Below, in pieces: positions 1 through 5,291 of a DNA stretch of 6,209 nt. The stretch lies in NCBI GenBank assembly GCA_002428085.1, contig DJAA01000052.1, forward strand, positions 5,470-11,678, written 5' to 3'. The stretch comes from Sulfurimonas sp. UBA6014 (GTDB lineage: Bacteria > Campylobacterota > Campylobacteria > Campylobacterales > Sulfurimonadaceae). Both the position numbers and the translations under genes were made by a program. The notes below the pieces were generated by a model. That model was not told the origin of the DNA and searched no databases. It saw nothing but the letters and a program-made list of their open reading frames with translations. Position 1 is the stretch's first letter, and every line of letters starts with the position of its first letter.

Positions 1-50
1 TTGGAGTTGGAGTTGGCTCTGGCACAGGTGTTGGAGTTGGAGTTGGAGTT
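1..50 (-). repeat. Hexanucleotide repeat encoding Thr-Pro linker
   Basis: The plus strand shows runs of the 6-mer TTGGAG (1-16 and 31-48) separated by a degenerate stretch. Read on the minus strand they are ACTCCA units that encode Thr-Pro pairs in the lipoprotein. The unit is a multiple of three, so copy-number change would alter linker length without shifting the frame. The array continues to, and possibly past, the window edge. Confidence 0.75.
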
Positions 51-703
51 TGTGTCGACAAACTTGCATAGTAATCATACGACACGATTCTCCCTGGAGC
101 ACCACTTGTTCCGCTTGCTGTATGACAACTATTGCAATCTAAACGAGCAAGGTTATGCGAATTTGCAAGGGATTGATTGACCATGTTTCCCTGCTCATCT
201 ATAACTTGAGCCGTATAATTATTGACGCCACCTGCATTGAATTCACTGTTGCTGTTGGCTGTTCCTCTTCCTGAGCTATAGGTTATGGTTTGATTTGTAT
301 TTTCAAGCAAGAGTCTGAGTCTATAAGCATTTGCATAGCTTGTCCCATCATTACTCTGTGCATCAATTTTTGTAAATATAGTACCACCCGAAGTAAATGG
401 ATCCTCTCCTCCACTGTTGAGACCATGGCAACTGAGACAATTTGATCCTTGATTGTGGTAAGAAATATTTGTACTACCAATATTATCATCATTTTCATCA
501 TCGTTATCATCGTCATTGTTACTATCACTTTGATATTCACTCTCTTGAGATGTGTCTGAGTCACTATTGTCATAGCTATCATGATTGCTATCGCTGGTAT
601 CACTTTGATATTCACTCTCTTGAGATGTGTTTTCATCGGTTGTTTGGCAACCGCTAAAAAGAGTCATGGCTACTATAAGACTAAGCAGATAATACTTTTT
701 CAT
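1..703 (-). CDS. Dihaem c-type cytochrome-like lipoprotein, C-terminus beyond window
   Basis: I read 234 codons without a stop from an ATG at 703 to the window edge, so the C-terminus is missing. Residues 1-19 form a lipoprotein signal peptide: MKK start, hydrophobic stretch, LFSGC with Cys19 as the likely lipidated residue. Residues 20-80 are a Ser/Asp/Asn/Glu-rich spacer with an internal duplication (TSQESEYQSD at 26-35 and 51-60). Two haem c attachment motifs follow, CLSCH (89-93) and CNSCH (190-194). Between them lie about 95 residues of polar, probably beta-rich sequence, followed by APGRI (202-206). From 219 onward there is a Thr-Pro repeat, probably a rigid linker to a further domain. 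It is predicted to be an envelope-anchored electron-transfer or haem sensor protein; partner and substrate are unknown. AAGGA (711-715) lies 7 nt before the start. TACAAT (732-737, minus) could be its own -10. The response regulator gene is just upstream on the same strand, so co-transcription is possible. Confidence 0.85.
   Translation of the reverse strand, partial: MKKYYLLSLIVAMTLFSGCQTTDENTSQESEYQSDTSDSNHDSYDNSDSDTSQESEYQSDSNNDDDNDDENDDNIGSTNISYHNQGSNCLSCHGLNSGGEDPFTSGGTIFTKIDAQSNDGTSYANAYRLRLLLENTNQTITYSSGRGTANSNSEFNAGGVNNYTAQVIDEQGNMVNQSLANSHNLARLDCNSCHTASGTSGAPGRIVSYDYYASLSTQTPTPTPTPVPEPTPTP
523..630 (-). repeat. 33-bp perfect direct repeat inside lipoprotein gene
   Basis: Two identical 33-bp copies lie at 523-555 and 598-630, with a period of 75 bp (25 codons). 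Both encode the same TSQESEYQSD decapeptide in the spacer after the lipidated cysteine. The period keeps the frame, so the pair looks like a recent in-frame duplication that lengthens the linker. Confidence 0.9.
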
Positions 704-756
704 GGTAGAGTCCTTTTGTTTATTTGGACAAATTGTAGTATTGCTTTATGAAGATA

Positions 757-1425
757 TTATGAAGATTTATTTATTTTGTATCCAATTCCGCGAACATTGA
801 GAATAAACTCTCTTTTGCCAAGTTTTTTTCGTAAATTTTTAATGTGTACATCTACAAGATTACTATGTTTTATAGAGTAGTTGTCTTTGTTGATATGTTC
901 GCTGAGTTGGTATCTTGTGAGGATTTGATTTGGATTTTGCATAAAGAGTTCAAGTAAATCAAACTCTGATGTTGTTAAGGCTACTTTTTCATTTTCAGTC
1001 AAAATTTCTCTTGAAAGAGTGTCAAGCGTAACATCTCCTATCGTGATAAGAGAACTCTTTTGGAGAGTTTCGCGTCTGAGGATGGCTCGTATGCGTGCTA
1101 GAAGTTCTATAGCAGAGTAAGGTTTACAAAGATAGTCATCCGCTCCACTATCTAAAACAGCAACTCTATCATCTATCTCACCATTTGCGGAGAGCATTAA
1201 GACGGGTGTTCTTATTTCAAGGTTACGAATCTCCTGAAGAAGAATAAGTCCATCTCCATCGCCCAAATTCCAATCGAGCAAAATAAGTGCATAGTTGTTT
1301 TTGTCAATAAATTCTTGTGCCTGAACATAGCCATTTGCTACATCACATAGATACTTTTCGCTTTTTAAGAGCTGCAAGAGCTGCTTAGCGGTTAGAACAT
1401 CATCTTCAACAATCAATAGATTCAA
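757..1425 (-). CDS. OmpR/PhoB-family two-component response regulator
   Basis: This 222-residue protein has the full layout of an OmpR-family transcription factor. The receiver domain (about 1-115) has the acidic pocket D8/D9, phospho-acceptor D51 in the strand LILLDW, switch residues S79 and Y98, and K101 before P102. The winged-helix DNA-binding domain (about 125-220) shows LTTSEFDLLELF, the recognition-helix region VDVHIKNLRKKLG and the closing VRGIGYK wing. The start is a TTG: there is no in-frame ATG between it and the upstream in-frame stop, and the MNLLIVEDD start fits the family. GGA sits about 9 nt ahead as a modest ribosome binding site. No sensor kinase is adjacent in the window, so the partner kinase is encoded elsewhere or the regulator is an orphan. 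The dihaem lipoprotein gene downstream on the same strand is a plausible target or operon partner, but that is inference. The exact regulon cannot be named. Confidence 0.95.
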   Translation of the reverse strand: MNLLIVEDDVLTAKQLLQLLKSEKYLCDVANGYVQAQEFIDKNNYALILLDWNLGDGDGLILLQEIRNLEIRTPVLMLSANGEIDDRVAVLDSGADDYLCKPYSAIELLARIRAILRRETLQKSSLITIGDVTLDTLSREILTENEKVALTTSEFDLLELFMQNPNQILTRYQLSEHINKDNYSIKHSNLVDVHIKNLRKKLGKREFILNVRGIGYKINKSS

Positions 1426-1454
1426 ATTATTTATCCAAATATTTTTTAAAAAGC

Positions 1455-1463
1455 ATTATAACA
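1455..1463 (-). promoter_or_regulatory. Extended -10 promoter for the response regulator
   Basis: Read on the minus strand this is TGTTATAAT: a perfect TATAAT hexamer with the TGn extension directly in front. It lies 29 bp upstream of the TTG start at 1425. No good -35 box is visible at the usual distance, which is common for sigma-70 promoters in Campylobacterota. Confidence 0.6.
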
Positions 1464-1552
1464 AAATTTGATAAGCTATATACGAATAGAATTTTAACGC
1501 AAAAAATGTTCCACTTTTGGACTCTCTTACATTCCTTTCAGTTTTTTTACTC

Positions 1553-1558
1553 TACAAT
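1553..1558 (+). promoter_or_regulatory. Candidate -10 box for the rightward operon
   Basis: TACAAT lies about 84 bp before the S4 gene start, just after a run of seven T residues. A T-rich stretch before a TAnAAT box resembles the sigma-70 promoter style of Campylobacter and Helicobacter. There is no recognisable -35, and AT-rich spacers give such matches by chance, so this is only a candidate. Confidence 0.35.
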
Positions 1559-1587
1559 AACCAAAATTAATTTAAAATTGACGTTAG

Positions 1588-1617
1588 GCACTAAAGCGGA
1601 CGCGTTCGTTTTAATGT
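1588..1617 (+). other. Imperfect inverted repeat in the operon leader
   Basis: TAAAGCG (1592-1598) can pair with CGTTTTA (1607-1613), including one G-U pair, around an 8-nt loop that contains the palindrome ACGCGT. Past one C/A mismatch, three more pairs extend the stem to 1588-1617. It is the most GC-rich spot of the intergenic region and ends 24 nt before the S4 start codon. No T-tract follows, so it is not a typical terminator. It may be an RNA leader structure, a protein-binding site, or chance. Confidence 0.35.
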
Positions 1618-1641
1618 TTAATATCAATAAAAAGTAAAGAG

Positions 1642-1890
1642 ATGAGAATAGATAAATTTTTAAATGCAGTCAATATCACAAAAAGACGCTCAGTTGCGCA
1701 GGACATGATTAGTAATCATGTTGTTTTGATAAATGGTGTGGTCGCAAAGGCTAGCAAAAATGTTGAAGTGGGAAGTCTCATAACTATCAACTTTCTTGAG
1801 AGCCCTAAGCGCTATGAAGTGCTGCAAATCCCTACGGCTAAATCAACGCCCAAGAGTTTGCAATCTGAGTATATCAAGGAGCTTGTATGA
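1642..1890 (+). CDS. Small S4-domain RNA-binding protein (RqcP/Hsp15-like)
   Basis: This 82-residue protein is almost entirely one S4 RNA-binding domain. It begins MRIDKFL, continues with the basic helix TKRRSVAQDMI, and has the characteristic turn VLINGVVAKASKNVEVG (27-43) followed by the strand LITINF. This is the pattern of RqcP (YabO) and Hsp15 (HslR), which bind the large ribosomal subunit and help process stalled nascent-chain complexes. The length matches RqcP (about 85 residues) better than the longer proteobacterial Hsp15. Assignment to alanine-tailing quality control depends on an RqcH gene elsewhere in the genome and is inferred. The ATG at 1642 is the only sensible start, because an in-frame TAA lies upstream with no start codon between. 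Its ribosome binding site is weak. It is first in a rightward operon and overlaps trpD by 4 bp; Campylobacter jejuni, as I recall, has a comparable S4 protein gene before tsaE. Confidence 0.88.
   Translation: MRIDKFLNAVNITKRRSVAQDMISNHVVLINGVVAKASKNVEVGSLITINFLESPKRYEVLQIPTAKSTPKSLQSEYIKELV
1876..1881 (+). promoter_or_regulatory. Strong ribosome binding site for trpD
   Basis: AAGGAG lies inside the last codons of the S4 gene, 5 nt before the trpD ATG. It fixes the trpD start and shows that trpD can load ribosomes itself as well as through the ATGA overlap. Confidence 0.8.
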
Positions 1891-2873
1891 CTTATGATGA
1901 GGCAAAACTTTCGTTTACTTCACTTTTTAACCATGCTATGAGTGACGCGCAGATGAGAGAGTTTTTAGTGAGTTTAAAACTTGATGAACACACTTCTGTG
2001 GAGGCTATTGCGGCGGCAGCTGAGGTGATGCGCTCATACGCCATTGCTTTGCCTATCTCTGAGGAGCTACGACTTCGTGCCATCGATATTGTCGGCACTG
2101 GTGGAGATAAAATAGGGAGCTTCAATATCTCTTCAACGGTTGCCATTTTAGTCTCTGCTTGTGGCTGTGTGGTGGCAAAACATGGAAGCCGCTCGGTGAC
2201 CTCGAAGTCAGGCAGTGCTGATATGTTTGAGCGTTTGGGTGTCAGACTTGATTTGGACTTAGAAAAAAGTGCAAGACTTCTTGAAGAGACGGGCTTTACT
2301 TTTATGTTCGCACAAAACCATCATCCCGCCATGAAATTCATTATGCCTGTTCGTAAATCCATACCCGAGAAAACTATTTTCAATATCCTAGGACCGCTTA
2401 CAAATCCAGCAGGGGTGAAAAAATCTCTTTTAGGTGTCTTTCATAAAGCTTTTGTCCCTAAAATAGCGGAGGCTCTAAAGATGAACGGTGCCACTTCAAC
2501 TTTGGTTGTCAGCTCCAAAGAGGGGATGGATGAGATAAGCCTTAGTGACATTACCTACGCTTCACGCCTTCATGAGGGCAAAGTCGAAGAGTTCATCATC
2601 GACCCACAAAACTATGGCATAAAAAAAGCGCCGCTTGAGGCGATAATGGGCGGAGATGCCAAACACAACACGCAGATATTACTTAATATTTTTGATAACA
2701 ATGCTACCGATGCACAAAAAGATATCGTCCTCATAAATACCGCTGCGGCTTTGATGGTCGATGGCGTCGCCCGCGACATACAAGAGGGTTTAGAGATGGC
2801 AAAAGAAGCCTTGCGAAATCAACGTGGCAAAAAGAAACTCAGACAGATTATAGAGATTTCAAACAAATTATGA
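1887..2873 (+). CDS. trpD: Anthranilate phosphoribosyltransferase
   Basis: TrpD joins anthranilate and phosphoribosyl pyrophosphate to give N-(5-phosphoribosyl)anthranilate, the second step from chorismate to tryptophan, in the cytoplasm. The 328-residue length fits a stand-alone TrpD. Visible motifs are the helical N-terminal domain (1-65), the PRPP loop GTGGD (70-74), FNISS (79-83), KHGSRSVTSKSGSAD (98-112), the anthranilate-site segment with NHHPAMK, TIFNILGPLTNPAG, and GMDEIS, which supplies the acidic metal-binding pair. The segment after PVRK reads SIPEK where many bacterial TrpD proteins have a LG(I/V)RT-type sequence, a local variation. The start at 1887 overlaps the S4 stop in ATGA and has a strong AAGGAG; the end overlaps tsaE in another ATGA. 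No other trp gene is nearby, so it is separate from any trp operon and no attenuator or leader peptide is seen. Its expression probably follows the housekeeping operon. Confidence 0.97.
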   Translation: MTYDEAKLSFTSLFNHAMSDAQMREFLVSLKLDEHTSVEAIAAAAEVMRSYAIALPISEELRLRAIDIVGTGGDKIGSFNISSTVAILVSACGCVVAKHGSRSVTSKSGSADMFERLGVRLDLDLEKSARLLEETGFTFMFAQNHHPAMKFIMPVRKSIPEKTIFNILGPLTNPAGVKKSLLGVFHKAFVPKIAEALKMNGATSTLVVSSKEGMDEISLSDITYASRLHEGKVEEFIIDPQNYGIKKAPLEAIMGGDAKHNTQILLNIFDNNATDAQKDIVLINTAAALMVDGVARDIQEGLEMAKEALRNQRGKKKLRQIIEISNKL

Positions 2874-3289
2874 AAAATTATACACTCAAACTTGAAGAGA
2901 TTCCAATGTTAGTCAAAGAGACTTTAAAAGAGTTTGCAAACGGAGTTGTTCTTTTAAAAGGGGATTTGGCAAGCGGAAAGACAACTCTGGTCAAAGAGAT
3001 GGTCAAACAACTTGGGGTGAGTGATGATGTCACTTCGCCGACTTTCTCGCTTCAGCAGTGTTATGGGGAGAAGATTTTTCACTATGACATTTACAACCAC
3101 GGACTCGAACATTTCATAGCACTTGGCATGCTTGAAGAGTTAGACAAAGAGGGGCTTCATTTTGTGGAGTGGGGCGATGACGCTTTAGAGAGCATCTTAA
3201 GCTCGGCGGCAATCGAAACGCTTGTGATAACAATAGAAAAAACTTCAGATGAACTTAGAACATATAAGGTAAAACATGCACACGCTTAA
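2870..3289 (+). CDS. tsaE: tRNA t6A37 threonylcarbamoyladenosine biosynthesis ATPase TsaE
   Basis: TsaE is the small P-loop ATPase that works with TsaB and TsaD to place threonylcarbamoyl on A37 of ANN-decoding tRNAs. The 139-residue protein has a Walker A loop GDLASGKTT (31-39), the family motif TSPTF (55-59), HYDIY (71-75; D73 is the conserved acidic residue) and FVEWGD (98-103). These are the YjeE/TsaE signatures in the right order and spacing, with a full-length end. The ATG at 2870 overlaps the trpD stop by 4 bp. No strong ribosome binding site is visible, so translation probably depends on coupling to trpD. The 3' end overlaps lptB by 14 bp in a different frame. The tsaE-lptB-rpoN order matches my recollection of Campylobacter. 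Confidence 0.95.
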   Translation: MKNYTLKLEEIPMLVKETLKEFANGVVLLKGDLASGKTTLVKEMVKQLGVSDDVTSPTFSLQQCYGEKIFHYDIYNHGLEHFIALGMLEELDKEGLHFVEWGDDALESILSSAAIETLVITIEKTSDELRTYKVKHAHA

Positions 3290-3998
3290 AGCACTCAATC
3301 TCAAGAAAAAAATCAAAGATTTAGAGATCGTAAAAAACATGAGCCTTGAAGTCTCAAGTGGCGAAGTTGTCGGGCTTCTTGGACCAAACGGAGCAGGAAA
3401 AACGACAACCTTTTACATGATATGCGGACTCGTTGAAGCCAGCGGCGGCGAGGTTTTTTTTGATGGGGAAAATATTTCAAAAATGCCTTTGCATCAGCGC
3501 GCTTTAAAAGGAATCGGATATTTGCCGCAAGAAGCGTCAATTTTTAAAGATTTAAGCGTTGAAGATAACCTCATGGTGGCGGCTCAGGTCAACATAAAAG
3601 GGGAAGAGGCGCAAGAAGCACGCATATTGCAACTGCTTGATATGTTCAACATTGAACCTATCCGATTTCGAAAGGGTATCAGTCTCAGCGGCGGGGAACG
3701 CCGTCGTGTTGAGATAGCCAGAGCTCTGGTAAATGCACCGAAGTTTTTACTGCTTGATGAGCCTTTTGCAGGGGTTGACCCTATCGCGGTGATGGATATC
3801 CAAACCGTCATAAAACAGCTTGCGTCCTATGGCATCGGTATCTTGATAACAGATCATAATGTTCGCGAGACTTTGGCTGTTTGCGATCGAGCGTACGTTA
3901 TCAAGTCAGGTGAGCTTTTAGCAAGTGGAACGAGTGACGAAATAGGGCAAAATCCCGATGTTCGCACGCACTATCTAGGTGAGGAATTTAAACTATAA
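3276..3998 (+). CDS. lptB: LPS export ABC transporter ATPase LptB
   Basis: LptB is the cytoplasmic ATPase that, as a dimer under LptF/LptG, drives lipopolysaccharide from the inner membrane onto the Lpt bridge. The 240-residue protein has every ABC ATPase element: Walker A GPNGAGKTT (36-44), Q-loop LPQEASIF with Q85, signature LSGGE (137-141), Walker B FLLLDEP with E162 as catalytic base, D-loop AGVDP and H194 in the H-loop ITDHNVRETL. LPQEASIF, LSVEDNL and ITDHNVRETL are typical of LptB rather than of amino-acid transporter ATPases, and the rpoN gene directly behind is the classic lptB neighbour, as in E. coli. AAGG (3266-3269) lies 6 nt before the ATG and supports this start, despite the 14-bp overlap with tsaE. 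lptA and lptC are not in the window. Confidence 0.95.
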   Translation: MHTLKALNLKKKIKDLEIVKNMSLEVSSGEVVGLLGPNGAGKTTTFYMICGLVEASGGEVFFDGENISKMPLHQRALKGIGYLPQEASIFKDLSVEDNLMVAAQVNIKGEEAQEARILQLLDMFNIEPIRFRKGISLSGGERRRVEIARALVNAPKFLLLDEPFAGVDPIAVMDIQTVIKQLASYGIGILITDHNVRETLAVCDRAYVIKSGELLASGTSDEIGQNPDVRTHYLGEEFKL

Positions 3999-4001
3999 AT
4001 C

Positions 4002-5270
4002 ATGGCAGCCTTAAAACAAACTCAGAGTGTAGAAAATAAGCATAAACTCTCTAACACTCTGCGAAATTGGCTCCCTATTTTGCACTCAAGTCTCAGTGAT
4101 TTGGGTGCGGCGATGGCACCTTTTGTTGAGTCAAATCCCGTTATAGAAGTTACCTCAGGTTATGAAGAAGATTTTGAAAAAAAGATTCCTAGAAAAATTA
4201 TATCAAGCTCGGTGAGCAACTCCAGAACCGAACACATAGAAGCGCTTACCATTCAAAACAAATCACTCTATGAGGTTTTGGACGAACAAATCGGTAAACC
4301 GCTTTTCCCTACTCCATTGTCTCAAAAAATAGCTACTTTTGTCATCTCAAACCTAGATGAAAATGGCTATTATGAGGGTGAGAGCGAAAAGTTTTGTGAG
4401 CAAAATGCTCTGCGTTTGGATGAGTTTGAAAAGGTCCGTTTACGGTTTGCTCATGTCGAGCCTATAGGTATCGGCGCAAAAGATTTGGCGGAGTCATTCA
4501 TGTTTCAGCTTGACAACTCAGACATAAGCGACGCGGCATATAGCCTCGCAACAACTGTTATAAATGATTTGCAGGGGATTCACAGCTATTCAAATGAAGA
4601 GCATTTCAGTGAGGTTATGCACGTTCTAGGAACTTTTAAAAACCCTCCTTCCATAGAGTTTCAAGAAGAATCAGCGCAAATTATTCCCGATTTGATGATT
4701 TATTTTAACGAAGATGACGCAATAGAAGTCAAACTCAACGATGCCTATTACCCGACCATCGTCATAGACACAAACTACGGTGTCGAGCATGACTTTATAT
4801 CGCAAAAAATCAAAGAGGCAAAAAGTCTCGTTGATGCTCTTGACATGCGAAAAGCAACCCTCTATAAAGTCGGGCTCATGATAGTTGAGTATCAGTATGC
4901 GTTTTTTACAGGCGGTGCCATCATGCCGCTGACACTCAAAACTTTGGCAGATGAGTTCGGACACAATCCCTCCACCATTTCACGCGCCATAGCCAACAAA
5001 TACATAGCCTGTGAGAGAGGCACTTTAGCGATGAAAGAGTTTTTTACCACCGCCATAGACGAGGATGTCTCTAACGCCGCCATCAAAGATTTTTTACGAG
5101 GTTTGGTAAAAAATGAGAGTCATGCAAGACCGCTAAGCGACATGAAGCTTTTAGACTTGATACAAGACAATTTTAAAGTAATCATGGTCAGACGCACCAT
5201 CGCCAAATACAGAAAACAGCTTAACATTGCAGGCTCAAGCGAAAGAAAAAAATTGTATCAGTTGCATTAA
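4002..5270 (+). CDS. rpoN: RNA polymerase sigma-54 factor RpoN
   Basis: RpoN directs core RNA polymerase to -24/-12 promoters and needs an AAA+ activator to open them; in Campylobacterota it serves mainly flagellar rod, hook and basal-body genes. The 422-residue protein shows the N-terminal activator-interacting region (about 14-50; LRNWLPIL and ESNPVIEV), then a short acidic linker. The core-binding region includes IATFVISNLDENGYYE and VEPIGIGAKDLAESF (about 152-166). The helix-turn-helix (about 308-345) contains PSTISRAIANKYI, and the RpoN box VRRTIAKYR is at 396-404. The box usually starts with Ala; Val here is a conservative change. The length is short for the family but typical of Campylobacterota. 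The ATG lies 3 nt after the lptB stop. The nearest Shine-Dalgarno-like GAGGA (3981-3985) is 16 nt away, too far to be efficient, so coupling to lptB is likely. No terminator follows. Confidence 0.97.
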   Translation: MAALKQTQSVENKHKLSNTLRNWLPILHSSLSDLGAAMAPFVESNPVIEVTSGYEEDFEKKIPRKIISSSVSNSRTEHIEALTIQNKSLYEVLDEQIGKPLFPTPLSQKIATFVISNLDENGYYEGESEKFCEQNALRLDEFEKVRLRFAHVEPIGIGAKDLAESFMFQLDNSDISDAAYSLATTVINDLQGIHSYSNEEHFSEVMHVLGTFKNPPSIEFQEESAQIIPDLMIYFNEDDAIEVKLNDAYYPTIVIDTNYGVEHDFISQKIKEAKSLVDALDMRKATLYKVGLMIVEYQYAFFTGGAIMPLTLKTLADEFGHNPSTISRAIANKYIACERGTLAMKEFFTTAIDEDVSNAAIKDFLRGLVKNESHARPLSDMKLLDLIQDNFKVIMVRRTIAKYRKQLNIAGSSERKKLYQLH

Positions 5271-5274
5271 AAAT

Positions 5275-5282
5275 AAAAAAGG
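5275..5282 (+). promoter_or_regulatory. Ribosome binding site of the restriction-modification gene
   Basis: AAAAAAGG ends 9 nt before the ATG at 5292, within the 21-bp gap after rpoN. It gives the downstream gene its own translation start. The gap is too short for a normal promoter or terminator, so transcription most likely comes through from rpoN. Confidence 0.6.
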
Positions 5283-5291
5283 TTTTAAAAT

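Larger units (their letters stand above)
1426..1641. other. Divergent intergenic region
   Basis: This 216-bp AT-rich region separates the leftward regulator from the rightward S4-trpD-tsaE-lptB-rpoN operon. I see the extended -10 for the regulator near its left end, a possible rightward -10 in the middle and a hairpin near its right end. I found no tRNA, no convincing small ORF and no clear tandem operator for an OmpR-type regulator. Confidence 0.7.

Noticed and set aside
20..35. Sigma-54-like promoter: TGGCAC, five bases, then TTGGA on the plus strand, interesting because rpoN is in the window
   Set aside because: The -12 element needs TTGC and here it is TTGG. The match lies inside the Thr-Pro-coding repeat of a gene on the other strand, and no rightward gene follows, so it is best explained by the repeat itself.
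283..636. 117-residue minus-strand frame rich in Met, Ile and Thr with a repeated THLKRVNIKVI
   Set aside because: It is an alternative frame of the dihaem lipoprotein. Its internal repeat is the out-of-frame reading of the 33-bp duplication, while the true frame has a signal peptide and two CXXCH motifs.
442..657. 71-residue plus-strand frame rich in His and Tyr, resembling a metal-binding peptide
   Set aside because: It is the antisense reading of the Asp/Asn/Ser-rich spacer of the lipoprotein. Low-complexity acidic codons give His/Tyr-rich antisense translations.
1521..1553. Repeated ACTCT elements in the intergenic region as possible tandem sites for the response regulator
   Set aside because: The repeats are only 5 bp and their spacing does not match the 10-11-bp period usual for OmpR-family tandem sites.
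4671..5086. Two minus-strand frames (97 and 64 residues) opposite rpoN
   Set aside because: They overlap the core-binding and helix-turn-helix regions of a clear rpoN and show no domain or ribosome binding site of their own.
5271..5291. Possible terminator between rpoN and the restriction-modification gene
   Set aside because: The 21-bp gap is A-rich with no inverted repeat and no T-run after a stem.
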